Assembly: GCA_001970955.1 (NCBI GenBank) | Contig: MPUH01000233.1 | Location: 1-64,000, forward strand | Reading direction: 5' to 3' | DNA from: Stentor coeruleus | Taxonomy: Eukaryota > Ciliophora > Heterotrichea > Heterotrichida > Stentoridae | DNA: 64,000 bases | Shown here: one piece after another, positions 41,149 to 50,108 of the stretch | Numbering within the stretch: the first letter of the stretch is position 1 | Layout: the number at the start of each line of letters is the position of its first letter | Program-made: the position numbers and the translations under genes | Notes under the pieces: model-generated | Told to the model about the DNA's origin: nothing | The model's database searches: none | What the model saw: the letters and a program-made list of their open reading frames with translations, nothing else

Positions 41149-42079
41149 TATACTTATAGTAAATAATACAAAAAGTTTTTAAGATTAGGTTTTTGAATTT
41201 GATGATTTAGAATTGGGTGTTAAAAGGGAGTAAGAGGTATTTTTTTTTGCATAATCATAGTTGAAAATTTTGATGTATTTTATAATGATTTGGTTTATAT
41301 AATGTTGATAATTTGGATTAGGTGATTAAAGATTTTAAAGATTAGGTTTATTGGGTTAGGGTGTATAGGAAATAAGGTGAGAGGAGATATTTAATTAGCG
41401 ATTGTGCTATTCTTTTTTTAGGGAGAAGTTGATGGCTATAAGAAAGATAAAATTGGAAGATTATTGATTATAATGTGTAGTTTTTGAGGATTTTTTAGTA
41501 AATTTATCCTTATTATTATAGGATATATGATTTAAAATTAAAACTATAATTCTATCCTTGTTATGCGAAAATTATATAATATTACGAATTTAACCGAAAT
41601 TCAAGATAATACAACTAAACCCAAAATTACTAAATCAGAGTTTTTTCAACCTCATTATCTTATAAATTTCATAATATTAAAATCTGCAAAGGTACCAAAT
41701 GCAANGCAACTAAACCCAAAATTACTCAAAAGCAGATTTTTTTCAACCTCATTATCTTATAAATTTCATAATATTAAAATCTGCAAAGGTACCAAATGCA
41801 AGAACCCATAAAAAATTCTCCATACCAAAAAACCTACAATTTTTTAATCNAGAACCCATAAAAAATTCTCCATACCAAAAAACCTACAATTTTTTAATCT
41901 AACTATCTTAATATCATTAAAAACCCATATCTTCATTACAATAACCACTTCCTCACATTTAAATCCTCTAAACCTCAATCATCATCAACCCATACTAATC
42001 TAAAATCATCATATATTCTCAATACAAAACCCCTCCAAAAACCCATATTAAAAAGTCCTTACTTATCCTATCCAGCTTA
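41149..42079. other. Intergenic with two uncollapsed overlaps
   Basis: The first 350 bases, downstream of a + strand gene, are G-rich on the + strand. From about 41800 the + strand becomes C-rich, as expected for the 3' flank of the minus-strand CFAP53 gene. Ns at 41705 and 41850 are each followed by a near-copy of the preceding sequence. No gene recognised. Confidence 0.5.
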
Positions 42080-43543
42080 CTAATACGGTCTCTGTGCTCT
42101 AAGTGCATCCAAAAGTTCCATACCTTTTTTCTTCTCCTCATCAATCTTCCTCTGATACTGTATTTCCGCCATCTTCGCTGCTCTTTTTTCCAACATTTCT
42201 TCCTGCATTGAATTTTGATTCCTTTTATCCTTATCTTCAATCTGCCATCTTAAATGATCTTGATTTTGTACTTTATTCATCCTTAAAGCCGTCTTTCTCA
42301 TCCTTTCTAACTCTTCAGCTTGAGCAACTTCCCTTGCAATTTTTTCTTTTTCAAGCCGATCACGTTCTTTTTCTTCATCAGCAAGTTTTTTTCTATACTC
42401 AATTTCCCTAGCTCTACTTTCATAAACTTCAGTCATAAGCATTATACGAGCTTTTTCTTCCATTTCCCATTTTTGATCTAATCTTCTCCATTGTTCATCA
42501 TTTTCAGCTTTAGCATATTCTTCAATCATCTTTTCCATATCACCTTCTTGTTTTGCTCTAAGATTGTAATGTTTTATCATTTCTTTAGCTTCTAATCGTC
42601 TTTGGACTCTTTCATTTAGTTCAGCTTGTTCTTCGAATTGCTCTTTTTTTACTATTTCGTTTATGAGAATTTTATCAAGTTCACGTTCTCGTTGCTCTTC
42701 TTCGGTTTTGAGCTGTTTTGTTAACTCGTTGTGCTGGATTATTTCGAGATTACGTTCGCGGATTATTCGATCACGTTCACGTTTTATAGCTTGTTCGCGT
42801 TGCTTTTCACGTTCCCATTCTTCGTTGAGCATTTGCTTTTCGAGCTGCTCACGTTCGTTTAGAGCTCGGCGTTGGTTTTCACGGATACTACGTTGCCAGG
42901 ATAAGTAACTTAGACGCTCTTGGTTAAGTTCATCTTTTTTCTGTAGACGCTGGAGCTCTTCTTGATCCTTGCGTCGTTTGTCTTCAATCCATAACTCGTT
43001 GAAAATTTTTTCTTCTTCTTGGTGCATAAGATTGTTTTGCTCCTTTTCCCACATTTGCTGCTCTTGATGGAGGCGGCAATGCATTGCCGCAAGTTTTCCT
43101 TCTTGATTACGCAATTCGTCAGCACCATCTCTCCAACGCTGATCGTATTTAGTCTGAACTTCCTGTCTTCGTTCGTTCTCTCTTACACTACGAAGTTCAT
43201 CTAGTCTTTGAGCCATTCTCTTCCTTATATCTTCAGGAGTTTCTTGTCTTTCAATGTATTCTCTCTTATACATTTCTTCCTCCGCTCTAAAAATCTCTGA
43301 AAGTTTTTTCCTTCTTGCATCAAGTTGTTGAGAATGCACCGCTCTTATTTCTTGAAACCTTTTTGTAAAGTTCGCTTGAGTTACTATATTATCTGACTTG
43401 GCTTCCCAATGAGCTTTATGCCTTAGTTTGTGGTCATCTTGCAAGTAACCGTGAAGACCTTGCAACTCACCTTCTTTAGCTCTTCTCTGTTGGATCATGT
43501 AGTCCGCTCTGAAACTTGCACTAGTCTATATGAATGTTACCAT
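42080..43543 (-). CDS. CFAP53: Cilia and flagella associated protein 53 (CFAP53), start codon in its own exon
   Basis: Exon 1 is only the ATG (43541-43543). A 15-nt intron follows, and exon 2 (42080-43525) supplies the other 481 residues, giving MTSASFRADYMIQQRRAKEG. Nearly all of the protein is charged helix of the trichohyalin-plectin-homology (TPH) type. The order of conserved blocks (ETPEDIRKRMAQRLDELRSV, KYDQRWRDGADELR, EEEKIFNELWIEDKRRKDQE, a late MTEVYESRAREIEYRKKL) fits CFAP53/CCDC11, a microtubule inner protein of ciliary doublets needed for motile cilia and left-right patterning in animals. Length 482 is close to the animal protein (about 514). Another TPH protein such as CFAP45 or MNS1 is less likely. 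Confidence 0.82.
43526..43540 (-). other. 15-nt intron directly after the start codon
   Basis: Sense sequence GTAACATTCATATAG, immediately after ATG and before ACTAGTGCAAG. Retention gives ATG, four sense codons and TAG. Confidence 0.85.
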
Positions 43544-44076
43544 TTAAATATTATTTCTTATTCTCAGAATGCTATGGAAATTACTTGCATGCTTTCCAAA
43601 ATTTTTAGGAAAATGTTATATTTCAATAGCGAAAACCCTGAAAGTCCATTTATGAATCATTAGCACCTAAAGTAAAATTCTAAAAACTATTTTTTTTACA
43701 GTTACTCATTTAAAAATACACTAAATACCTTTTAAATCTAAGGAAAAAGTATCCCAAACATTATTGCTAATTTTTAATAGGATCATTTTATAAAACTGTC
43801 AAGTGCATTAAAACCCTGTTCACCTTTAATCTAATTACAAGCCTTAAAATATATTTTACAATATCAAAAGCAACCCTTTTATCTTTATAAAACCCATAAT
43901 CTTTTCAAAAATCCAAAGATAAACCCTTAGTAAAACTATCGAAAAAGCAAAATTTATTATAATAAAACCAACAAGCAAAAATATAAAATCTCTTATCCTA
44001 AGGACAAAAATACCAACTACAACATATCACCCGTTTTAAAATCCTACCTAATTTTAACTTATTTCATATATAAAAT
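43544..44076. other. Intergenic between divergent genes
   Basis: Upstream region shared by CFAP53 (minus) and the small MGC protein gene (plus). AT-rich; no other gene recognised. Confidence 0.5.
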
Positions 44077-44445
44077 ATGGGTTGTCTCGAATCATCAACA
44101 CTCAAAGGGGCTGAAATTGAATTCATAAAGACCAGGGCGACCTATGGGACACTAATTCCAATAAAAATCGAAAATCATGAAAACGAAGAAGACATAAAAA
44201 TTGATGAAAATGCCTTATGTGATGAGAACAATACCGAAACCATAACTTTTACAACAAGGAAAAACGATATTTCTTCATTAACAAGAACTGAAATCGGTGA
44301 AAAAGCTGATATAATAAGCAAATTAGCTATACAGAAAATTTTAGAAAGGAAAGATGAGGATAAAGAAGTTAAAAATATAGCTTTTGATAAAAGAAAATTC
44401 AATAGGAGATTATCTAAACAAGTACAGCCTATAAAGATTGAGTAG
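44077..44445 (+). CDS. Small hypothetical protein with lipid-anchor-like N-terminus
   Basis: A 122-residue charged protein starting MGCLESSTLKG. Gly2, Cys3 and Ser6/7 fit the consensus for N-myristoylation followed by palmitoylation, so it is probably tethered to a membrane. The rest is acidic in the middle and basic at the end (FDKRKFNRRLSKQVQ) with no recognised domain. The clean ATG and stop, coding-like composition, and the TAGTTAAA just after the stop resemble other genes here. Confidence 0.6.
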   Translation: MGCLESSTLKGAEIEFIKTRATYGTLIPIKIENHENEEDIKIDENALCDENNTETITFTTRKNDISSLTRTEIGEKADIISKLAIQKILERKDEDKEVKNIAFDKRKFNRRLSKQVQPIKIE

Positions 44446-44742
44446 AGTAGTTAAAAAAATTGGTTTTTTATTGGGAAATGATTAAGAAAACTGGGTTTGA
44501 ATAATAAAATTTTTATGAGTTGCATATAAAAAGTATTTATATATTGAATTAGAGATATAAAATAGAGTAATATAATAAATTTGTCTTGTTTTATTGAGTT
44601 TTATATCATTAGAAATAAGATTTTTTTATATACTTTATATTACATATTGGGATATTTTTTATTAAACTGATATGAATTATAAAAACCTCATTTCATGCAT
44701 TTTTATTAAATCTAATCTGAAATCCTATAATAAAATACTAAA

Positions 44743-46896
44743 CTATTCATTAAAGTTTCTCAATATAAAACCTAGAATCGGTCCTCCTATAGCTGAATTT
44801 CCAAGTTCTTTATAAGGTGTAGGGATATTTTTTAAAGGTTTAAAAGTGAAAATATCAGAAAGTATTTTGCTATATGGAAGGCCAGTATCATAATACCCTG
44901 GATGTAGTTTTATAATAATATCATAGTTATAATTTCTTTGTAAAAATAAAGCTTTAGGGAAAAATATGAATTCTTCATTGTTATCCTTATATAGAAAAAC
45001 TTCATATGTTTCTTCACTTATTATTGCATCTTGTCGATTATCTAAATCTTGAGAAAGTTGTTTTTTGATTATTTTTACAAATTTTATTTGCTTATAAAAT
45101 TTGAGTTTTTCATATAGAATGATGTATTTCATGGATATGTAAAAGCCTATTAAAAAAATGTCTTTTTTGGTTTCTATATTAAAACCTTGGATGTCTTTTT
45201 CTGTGACATGGTATAATTTTCTTGAAGATAGGGACTGAGGCAGAATGGTTTTAAACCTTTCAAAAACATGAAAATCATCCATATAATCCAATGGGAGCAT
45301 TTTCCCTTCAATCAACAAAATCATATTCAAAATTTCATTCCTCTCTTGATAAGGCAAAACATTAAAATAACTCGCTTTTTTGGTTAACACCGAGTTCTGT
45401 TTGTAATCAATTTTCAACATCTTCAGCATATCCCCAAAATATTCTCCTAAAGCCAGAAAATGCAAATCCTCCAAATAATCCCCAATTCTCAATATTTTAT
45501 TTTTCGAATTATCATTCATCCCTTTCAAACAATTCTCACAATGTAAACTCATCTTACTAAAATCCAAAAAACAAATCATTTTATCATGAAAAGTGCATTT
45601 AACTGAAAAAAAATCCCTAAGTCTCAAAGATTTTTCATGTATTTTTAAAGGATTTTCCCGTCCAACACCACTTTGTCCATAAAAATGACTAAAATAATCA
45701 TAAGGAAACAAACATTCTGGGCATATCCTCGAAGAAAAAATCTCATCTTCACTAATAATATGTGTACAAGAAGCTTTATATAAGTTTCCATTTTTAGATA
45801 TGAGTTTATTGATAATACTTGGCATATTTCTTGTATTATTAAAGTTTAAAAATGTGTCCTGTTCAATTTGACGATTATCTATTGGGCAAAATTCAGCTGA
45901 TTTTACATGAATACATTCAAAGCACATTATATGGCCACATTGGAGGATTATAGGTTTTTTTTTACCTTCTGTAGCTTTTTCTAAGCAGTAGACACACCTT
46001 CGGTATATTATTTCTGGGTTTTTTATTAATTTTTGACCTTCTAAAAGCATGATGTTGACTGAGAATTCGTTATAGGTATAGTTTTGTCGGCTGTTGGAGA
46101 TTTTTAAGATAAATTTGTTGAGTTTTTCAAATGATGAGGTTTTTGCTAGGTCTTTTATTAAGNTGAGTTTTTCAAATGATGAGGTTTTTGCTAGGTCTTT
46201 TATTAAGTCTTTGATTTTAAGTGAAGATTTTTCACTGTTTATGTTGTAGGTGGGTTTGGATTGAACTTGGCAGTTATGGCAATAAACCTTAAATTCATCA
46301 TCAAAAAGTATCCCTTTTATCCAATGTTCATCACACTTAATCTCTTCAACTTTTATCAAAAACCTAATCCCATCAAGTAATTCTTGTGTAGTATAAGGAA
46401 TCAAACTTGCCCTTCTTTCAGGACAAATTTTCTTCCTATGATTAACAAAAAGCCTTCTGAAAGTTTCTAGGTTTTCTAAATAAAGATTATAATTTTCCAA
46501 GTCCCTCAAATCCCTCGAAATATTTTTGTTATAACATTCAATACAATACGTTAAAAATGTATTTGGGTCAAAATAATCAGCTAAAATCATAGGATGATTA
46601 TAACAATTCACTTCAATAAAACCTAATATTGCATTAACAGATTCACTTATATCATTTTGACAAGGATTAGAACATAATCTACAGTTTGGTTTAGGGCATT
46701 TTTCACAAACATAATTAGATGTTTGATAAGAATTCGGGCTTACAAGAGGAGAAACTAGATTTGAAGACATAAAACAATTGTTGCAAATACAATCATATGA
46801 TTTGTTTTTTTGTAAGATTTGAGAACATGAGCTGCATTTGGGTCGTAAGTTGTATGAACTTCCTAACGTTCTGTATTTCTGCTTAATAATTTTCAT
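44743..46896 (-). CDS. RING finger protein with PHR-like C-terminus (copy 1)
   Basis: Probable E3 ubiquitin ligase of 702 residues after ignoring 15 residues duplicated around an N at 46163. I choose the ATG at 46896 (MKIIKQKYRTLGSSYNLRPK), which matches the gene at 21738; the frame extends further upstream, but only through hydrophobic AT-rich codons. After N-terminal CxxC pairs and CPERRASLIPYTTQE comes a RING (CVYC ... CGHIMCFEC ... CPIDN) whose eighth ligand is Asp. The last 180 residues look like a PHR domain: RFKTILPQSLSSRKLYHVTE, then GFNIETKKDIFLIGFYI (compare FsVdrdIyLtGvglyG), ending GNSAIGGPILGFIL. Confidence 0.8.
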   Translation of the reverse strand: MKIIKQKYRTLGSSYNLRPKCSSCSQILQKNKSYDCICNNCFMSSNLVSPLVSPNSYQTSNYVCEKCPKPNCRLCSNPCQNDISESVNAILGFIEVNCYNHPMILADYFDPNTFLTYCIECYNKNISRDLRDLENYNLYLENLETFRRLFVNHRKKICPERRASLIPYTTQELLDGIRFLIKVEEIKCDEHWIKGILFDDEFKVYCHNCQVQSKPTYNINSEKSSLKIKDLIKDLAKTSSFEKLXLIKDLAKTSSFEKLNKFILKISNSRQNYTYNEFSVNIMLLEGQKLIKNPEIIYRRCVYCLEKATEGKKKPIILQCGHIMCFECIHVKSAEFCPIDNRQIEQDTFLNFNNTRNMPSIINKLISKNGNLYKASCTHIISEDEIFSSRICPECLFPYDYFSHFYGQSGVGRENPLKIHEKSLRLRDFFSVKCTFHDKMICFLDFSKMSLHCENCLKGMNDNSKNKILRIGDYLEDLHFLALGEYFGDMLKMLKIDYKQNSVLTKKASYFNVLPYQERNEILNMILLIEGKMLPLDYMDDFHVFERFKTILPQSLSSRKLYHVTEKDIQGFNIETKKDIFLIGFYISMKYIILYEKLKFYKQIKFVKIIKKQLSQDLDNRQDAIISEETYEVFLYKDNNEEFIFFPKALFLQRNYNYDIIIKLHPGYYDTGLPYSKILSDIFTFKPLKNIPTPYKELGNSAIGGPILGFILRNFNE
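46119..46208. repeat. Duplicated block around an N (46163)
   Basis: 44 bases before the N (TGAGTTTTTCAAATGATGAG... to ATTAAG) recur after it. The period of 45 keeps the frame and repeats 15 residues. Assembly artefact. Confidence 0.88.
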
Positions 46897-47071
46897 ATTA
46901 TAAAATAAAAGTTGGTATAAGATTAGTTTGATATGTAAATATTTTTGTTGTAATAGTAATTTAAAGGCACTTTTGAGAAAAAAAATTAGAGGATTTGTGA
47001 AAAATATATAAAGGTATAGGAATTTTAGGTTTTTATATTTAGTCATGAAAATTAAATTTAATGAGATATGC

Positions 47072-49177
47072 TTATATGATTCTATTTTTACACCTTGTAA
47101 ACATAAATCCGTAAAGAGGTCCTCCTAGTGATGAGTTGCCTTTTTCAACATAGCCTTTATCTATATTTTTTATCCTCTGAACTGTAAAAATATCATGTGG
47201 AACATGAGAATAAGGAACTCCATGATAATAATCTCCTGGGCTTAATGTAATCATGATATCATAATTAAAGTGAGAACTCAATCTTATCCTTTTATCAAAG
47301 CGTACCCTATTGATCTGTTCATTGTATATCCCATAAGCATTAACATCTGTAGATTTCTGTGGCATAAGCTTATTTTCTTGCCAAAACCCTTCATTTTCAT
47401 TTTCTACTTCTTCATTATGACTTCTTTTAATTTTCATCCAGCCTATGCTAAATCCTATTGGCATACTTTTATTCACATTCATTATATATTTTCCTAATAT
47501 TATAACCCCATCTAAATACACATCTTCACTTACATTTATATTGACTCCAATAATTTCACCTTCTTGAATTGTAAAAATTTTTTTTGTTCCATAAACCCAA
47601 GTAAAAATTTTTGAAAAACGGATATACTCTTCTGATTCAGTATTTATAATAGAATTATCGCCATATGATAAAAGAAGTCGATAAAGATGGTATCGATTGT
47701 TATAGTCAAGAATATTGTAATATTGTGTTGATTTTATTATTTCAGGGGGCACTCTTGTATTATCTTTAGCTAGTCTAATGCATTTTAATATTATTTTATC
47801 AAGTTCTGTAATCATAAATTTATAGTCTACATTTTTTTTGTCTTCAGATAAGGAAAATAATTTTTTCTCCCCAGAAGTGATACAATTATTTTTGCATTTA
47901 AGGCAATACATAGTTAATGGGTCAAATGAAAACCACTCAATATCTTCTAAATGTATTGGGCATTTGATTAAATAGAAATCTATAAGATCGCTAGATTTTT
48001 TATACTCTTTAACTTTTTTTTCGAAAAAATCAAACGTAAAAAAACATTTTATGCATTTTCCAGTTGTCAAGCATACTTGGCATGACAAATGTGTGCAAGG
48101 GAGTTTAAAAACTTTATCTTTTATCAAATGCATATGATGGCAGTAAATACGATTAATAAGTGTTTTATTGACTTGTTTTTTTGGTTGAATATCTTGATAA
48201 TCAATAGGACATTTTTCTGCATGTTTAACATAAATACATTCAAAACATATAATATGTTTACAATAAGCCTTAATACCTTTTTTAGTCCCTTCACTGATAA
48301 GATTTTTGCATACAGCACATCTTTCTGAATAAACTTCTTTAGTATTGCAACTCAGTTTTTTTATTTCTTCAAATGCGATTTCAAAACTATTTCTCTTATT
48401 GTCAATAGTTCCAGCTAAAAGAATGCTCAAGGTTAGTTTATTCAAATATTTGCTTTTATTGGCCCTGGCAAAATCTTTTAGATTTTCTATAAGAATTCTT
48501 GTAATCTCAGATTTGTTGTTTATTTTTATTAGTTCTTTTTGAGGCTTTTTGCAATTTAAACAATATAAGTTTAAGTTTGTATCAATTTCATAAGCGTCAT
48601 TGAAATGTTCTTCACATTTTAAACTCATAATTCGAGAAAAATATCTACAAGCTTCTAAAAGTTCTTGTGTTGTATATGTTATAAGCATTTTTCTTCTTTC
48701 TGGTGGAATGATTTTCCTATAACAATTAAATTTTTCTTTAAAACAATTCTCAAGGTAATGATAAAGATTAAAATCATTTAAATCATAGCATTTCTTATCG
48801 TAATTATTTTTGCATCCTAAACAAAAAGTAAGCAAACTTTCTTCATTGAAAAACTTGGCTTTTTTGTTTTTATGTTTATAGCAAAAAACTTTAATAAAAT
48901 TATGAATAGCTTTGATGACTGGAGATGGATTTGTATCAAGTGGTTTGCGACATAAAGTACATTTGAAATTGTAATCTCTTTGAATACATTTTTGGCATAC
49001 AATAGCTGAATTAGAATAGTTTGATTCAGAAAGTTTCGGAGGGTTATTTTTTATGCAATCAAAGCATATAAAACTATAGGAATTATCTTCTTTTAGTCTT
49101 TCATGGCAATTTCCGCAAGTTGGCTGAAGGTTATAAGCACTTCCTAAAACCCGGTATCTTTTAGAAAGATGTTCCAT
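47072..49177 (-). CDS. RING finger protein with PHR-like C-terminus (copy 2)
   Basis: 701 residues, a tandem paralogue of the next gene with the same layout. The N-terminus MEHLSKRYRVLGSAYNLQPT leads into CGNC and ICFDC pairs. The shared block is PPERRKMLITYTTQELLEAC. The RING is CAVC ... CKHIICFEC ... CPIDY, again with Asp at the eighth position, followed by a second Cys block (CTHLSCQVC ... CIKC). The PHR-like C-terminus has RFSKIFTWVYGTKKIFTIQE, then NINVSEDVYLDGVIILGKYI, YDIMITLSPGDYYHGVPY and GNSSLGGPLYGFMF. If the PHR assignment is right, it is a substrate-binding module as in Highwire/MYCBP2 and BTBD proteins. Divergence from copy 1 is large, so the duplication is old. Confidence 0.82.
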   Translation of the reverse strand: MEHLSKRYRVLGSAYNLQPTCGNCHERLKEDNSYSFICFDCIKNNPPKLSESNYSNSAIVCQKCIQRDYNFKCTLCRKPLDTNPSPVIKAIHNFIKVFCYKHKNKKAKFFNEESLLTFCLGCKNNYDKKCYDLNDFNLYHYLENCFKEKFNCYRKIIPPERRKMLITYTTQELLEACRYFSRIMSLKCEEHFNDAYEIDTNLNLYCLNCKKPQKELIKINNKSEITRILIENLKDFARANKSKYLNKLTLSILLAGTIDNKRNSFEIAFEEIKKLSCNTKEVYSERCAVCKNLISEGTKKGIKAYCKHIICFECIYVKHAEKCPIDYQDIQPKKQVNKTLINRIYCHHMHLIKDKVFKLPCTHLSCQVCLTTGKCIKCFFTFDFFEKKVKEYKKSSDLIDFYLIKCPIHLEDIEWFSFDPLTMYCLKCKNNCITSGEKKLFSLSEDKKNVDYKFMITELDKIILKCIRLAKDNTRVPPEIIKSTQYYNILDYNNRYHLYRLLLSYGDNSIINTESEEYIRFSKIFTWVYGTKKIFTIQEGEIIGVNINVSEDVYLDGVIILGKYIMNVNKSMPIGFSIGWMKIKRSHNEEVENENEGFWQENKLMPQKSTDVNAYGIYNEQINRVRFDKRIRLSSHFNYDIMITLSPGDYYHGVPYSHVPHDIFTVQRIKNIDKGYVEKGNSSLGGPLYGFMFTRCKNRII

Positions 49178-50108
49178 TATATATTTATTTGAATATAAGA
49201 TACAGTGATTATGATTTAAAATGTTGAAGGAGTATTACTTAAAGTCTAGTAAACTATAATATTCTATACAATTTTCCTATCAAAAAATAGTAAAGAGTTT
49301 TCAAAGTGCACGATTTTTTTTGAAATAGTTTTCATTATTTGTCTATTAAAAATATAAACATATAGATACATTTTTGAGATATAAAGTTTTCAAAGTAGAT
49401 TAGTAATTATTTTTTTTAAGAAAAGCAATCGATTTCTATGACAAGGATATTTAAATATTAAAATAATTTGATAACGCCACTATGCAAATTTTCCAAAAAA
49501 CCAATATAATTGTCTATTATTTAGTAGCAATGAATAGAAAATCTATGAAAAGTTTAACTTTTCAGGATTAAATTCACCTTCAACATGAAGTCAGAAGTTA
49601 TTTATAAACTACAGAAAAAGAAACAATTTTGCATTCCTCAATTTTCCAATTTATATTCTCAAATTTCTGATATTATTTTTTTAACTTTTATTAGGAGCTT
49701 TTCCTTTTCTCGCCAATTCACAATTTTGTTACAGAATTATTTTTTTATATCATCTACCTAAATTTGATATTTTTCTTCATCATACATATTTTCAGTTATT
49801 CAAAGCATAAATTTTATGTTTTCTAACCCCATCAAAAAAGCATAATAAACCCAATTTCTATGAACTTTTCTTATATAAAATCGAATTAAAATTTTCATTT
49901 AAAAGTCAAAACAAATCTTATCCTAAACATATACACAAAACAATTACAATCAATTTACTAAACCCCAACCTAAATATAATAAAATCCACAGGAAAACATA
50001 TAAAAATAACTCAAAACCCCATATCTTCTCTATTAATCTTCTAAACTTTAGCCTAAAATATCTATTTATGCATCAAATCCAAAGCCATTATTTATTACTT
50101 AAAAAACA
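49178..50108. other. Intergenic between divergent genes
   Basis: Mostly AT-rich. A 56-codon frame on the + strand at about 49584 (ATG AAG TCA GAA..., KSEVIYKLQKKKQFCIPQFS) looks weakly coding but matches nothing I know. The last 200 bases are C-rich and G-poor, leading into the kinase gene. Confidence 0.4.

Noticed and set aside
42080-43543. Plus-strand open frames of 60-100 codons opposite CFAP53
   Set aside because: They are shadows of the highly charged coiled-coil codons and have no supporting features.
46897-47046. 50-residue upstream extension of the RING-PHR gene from an earlier ATG
   Set aside because: The extension is hydrophobic and AT-driven, and both paralogues start at the MK[VI]I/MEHL position, so the shorter start was used.
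49584-49754. 56-codon + strand frame with weakly coding appearance
   Set aside because: No homology recognised, no flanking gene signals, and too short to support alone.
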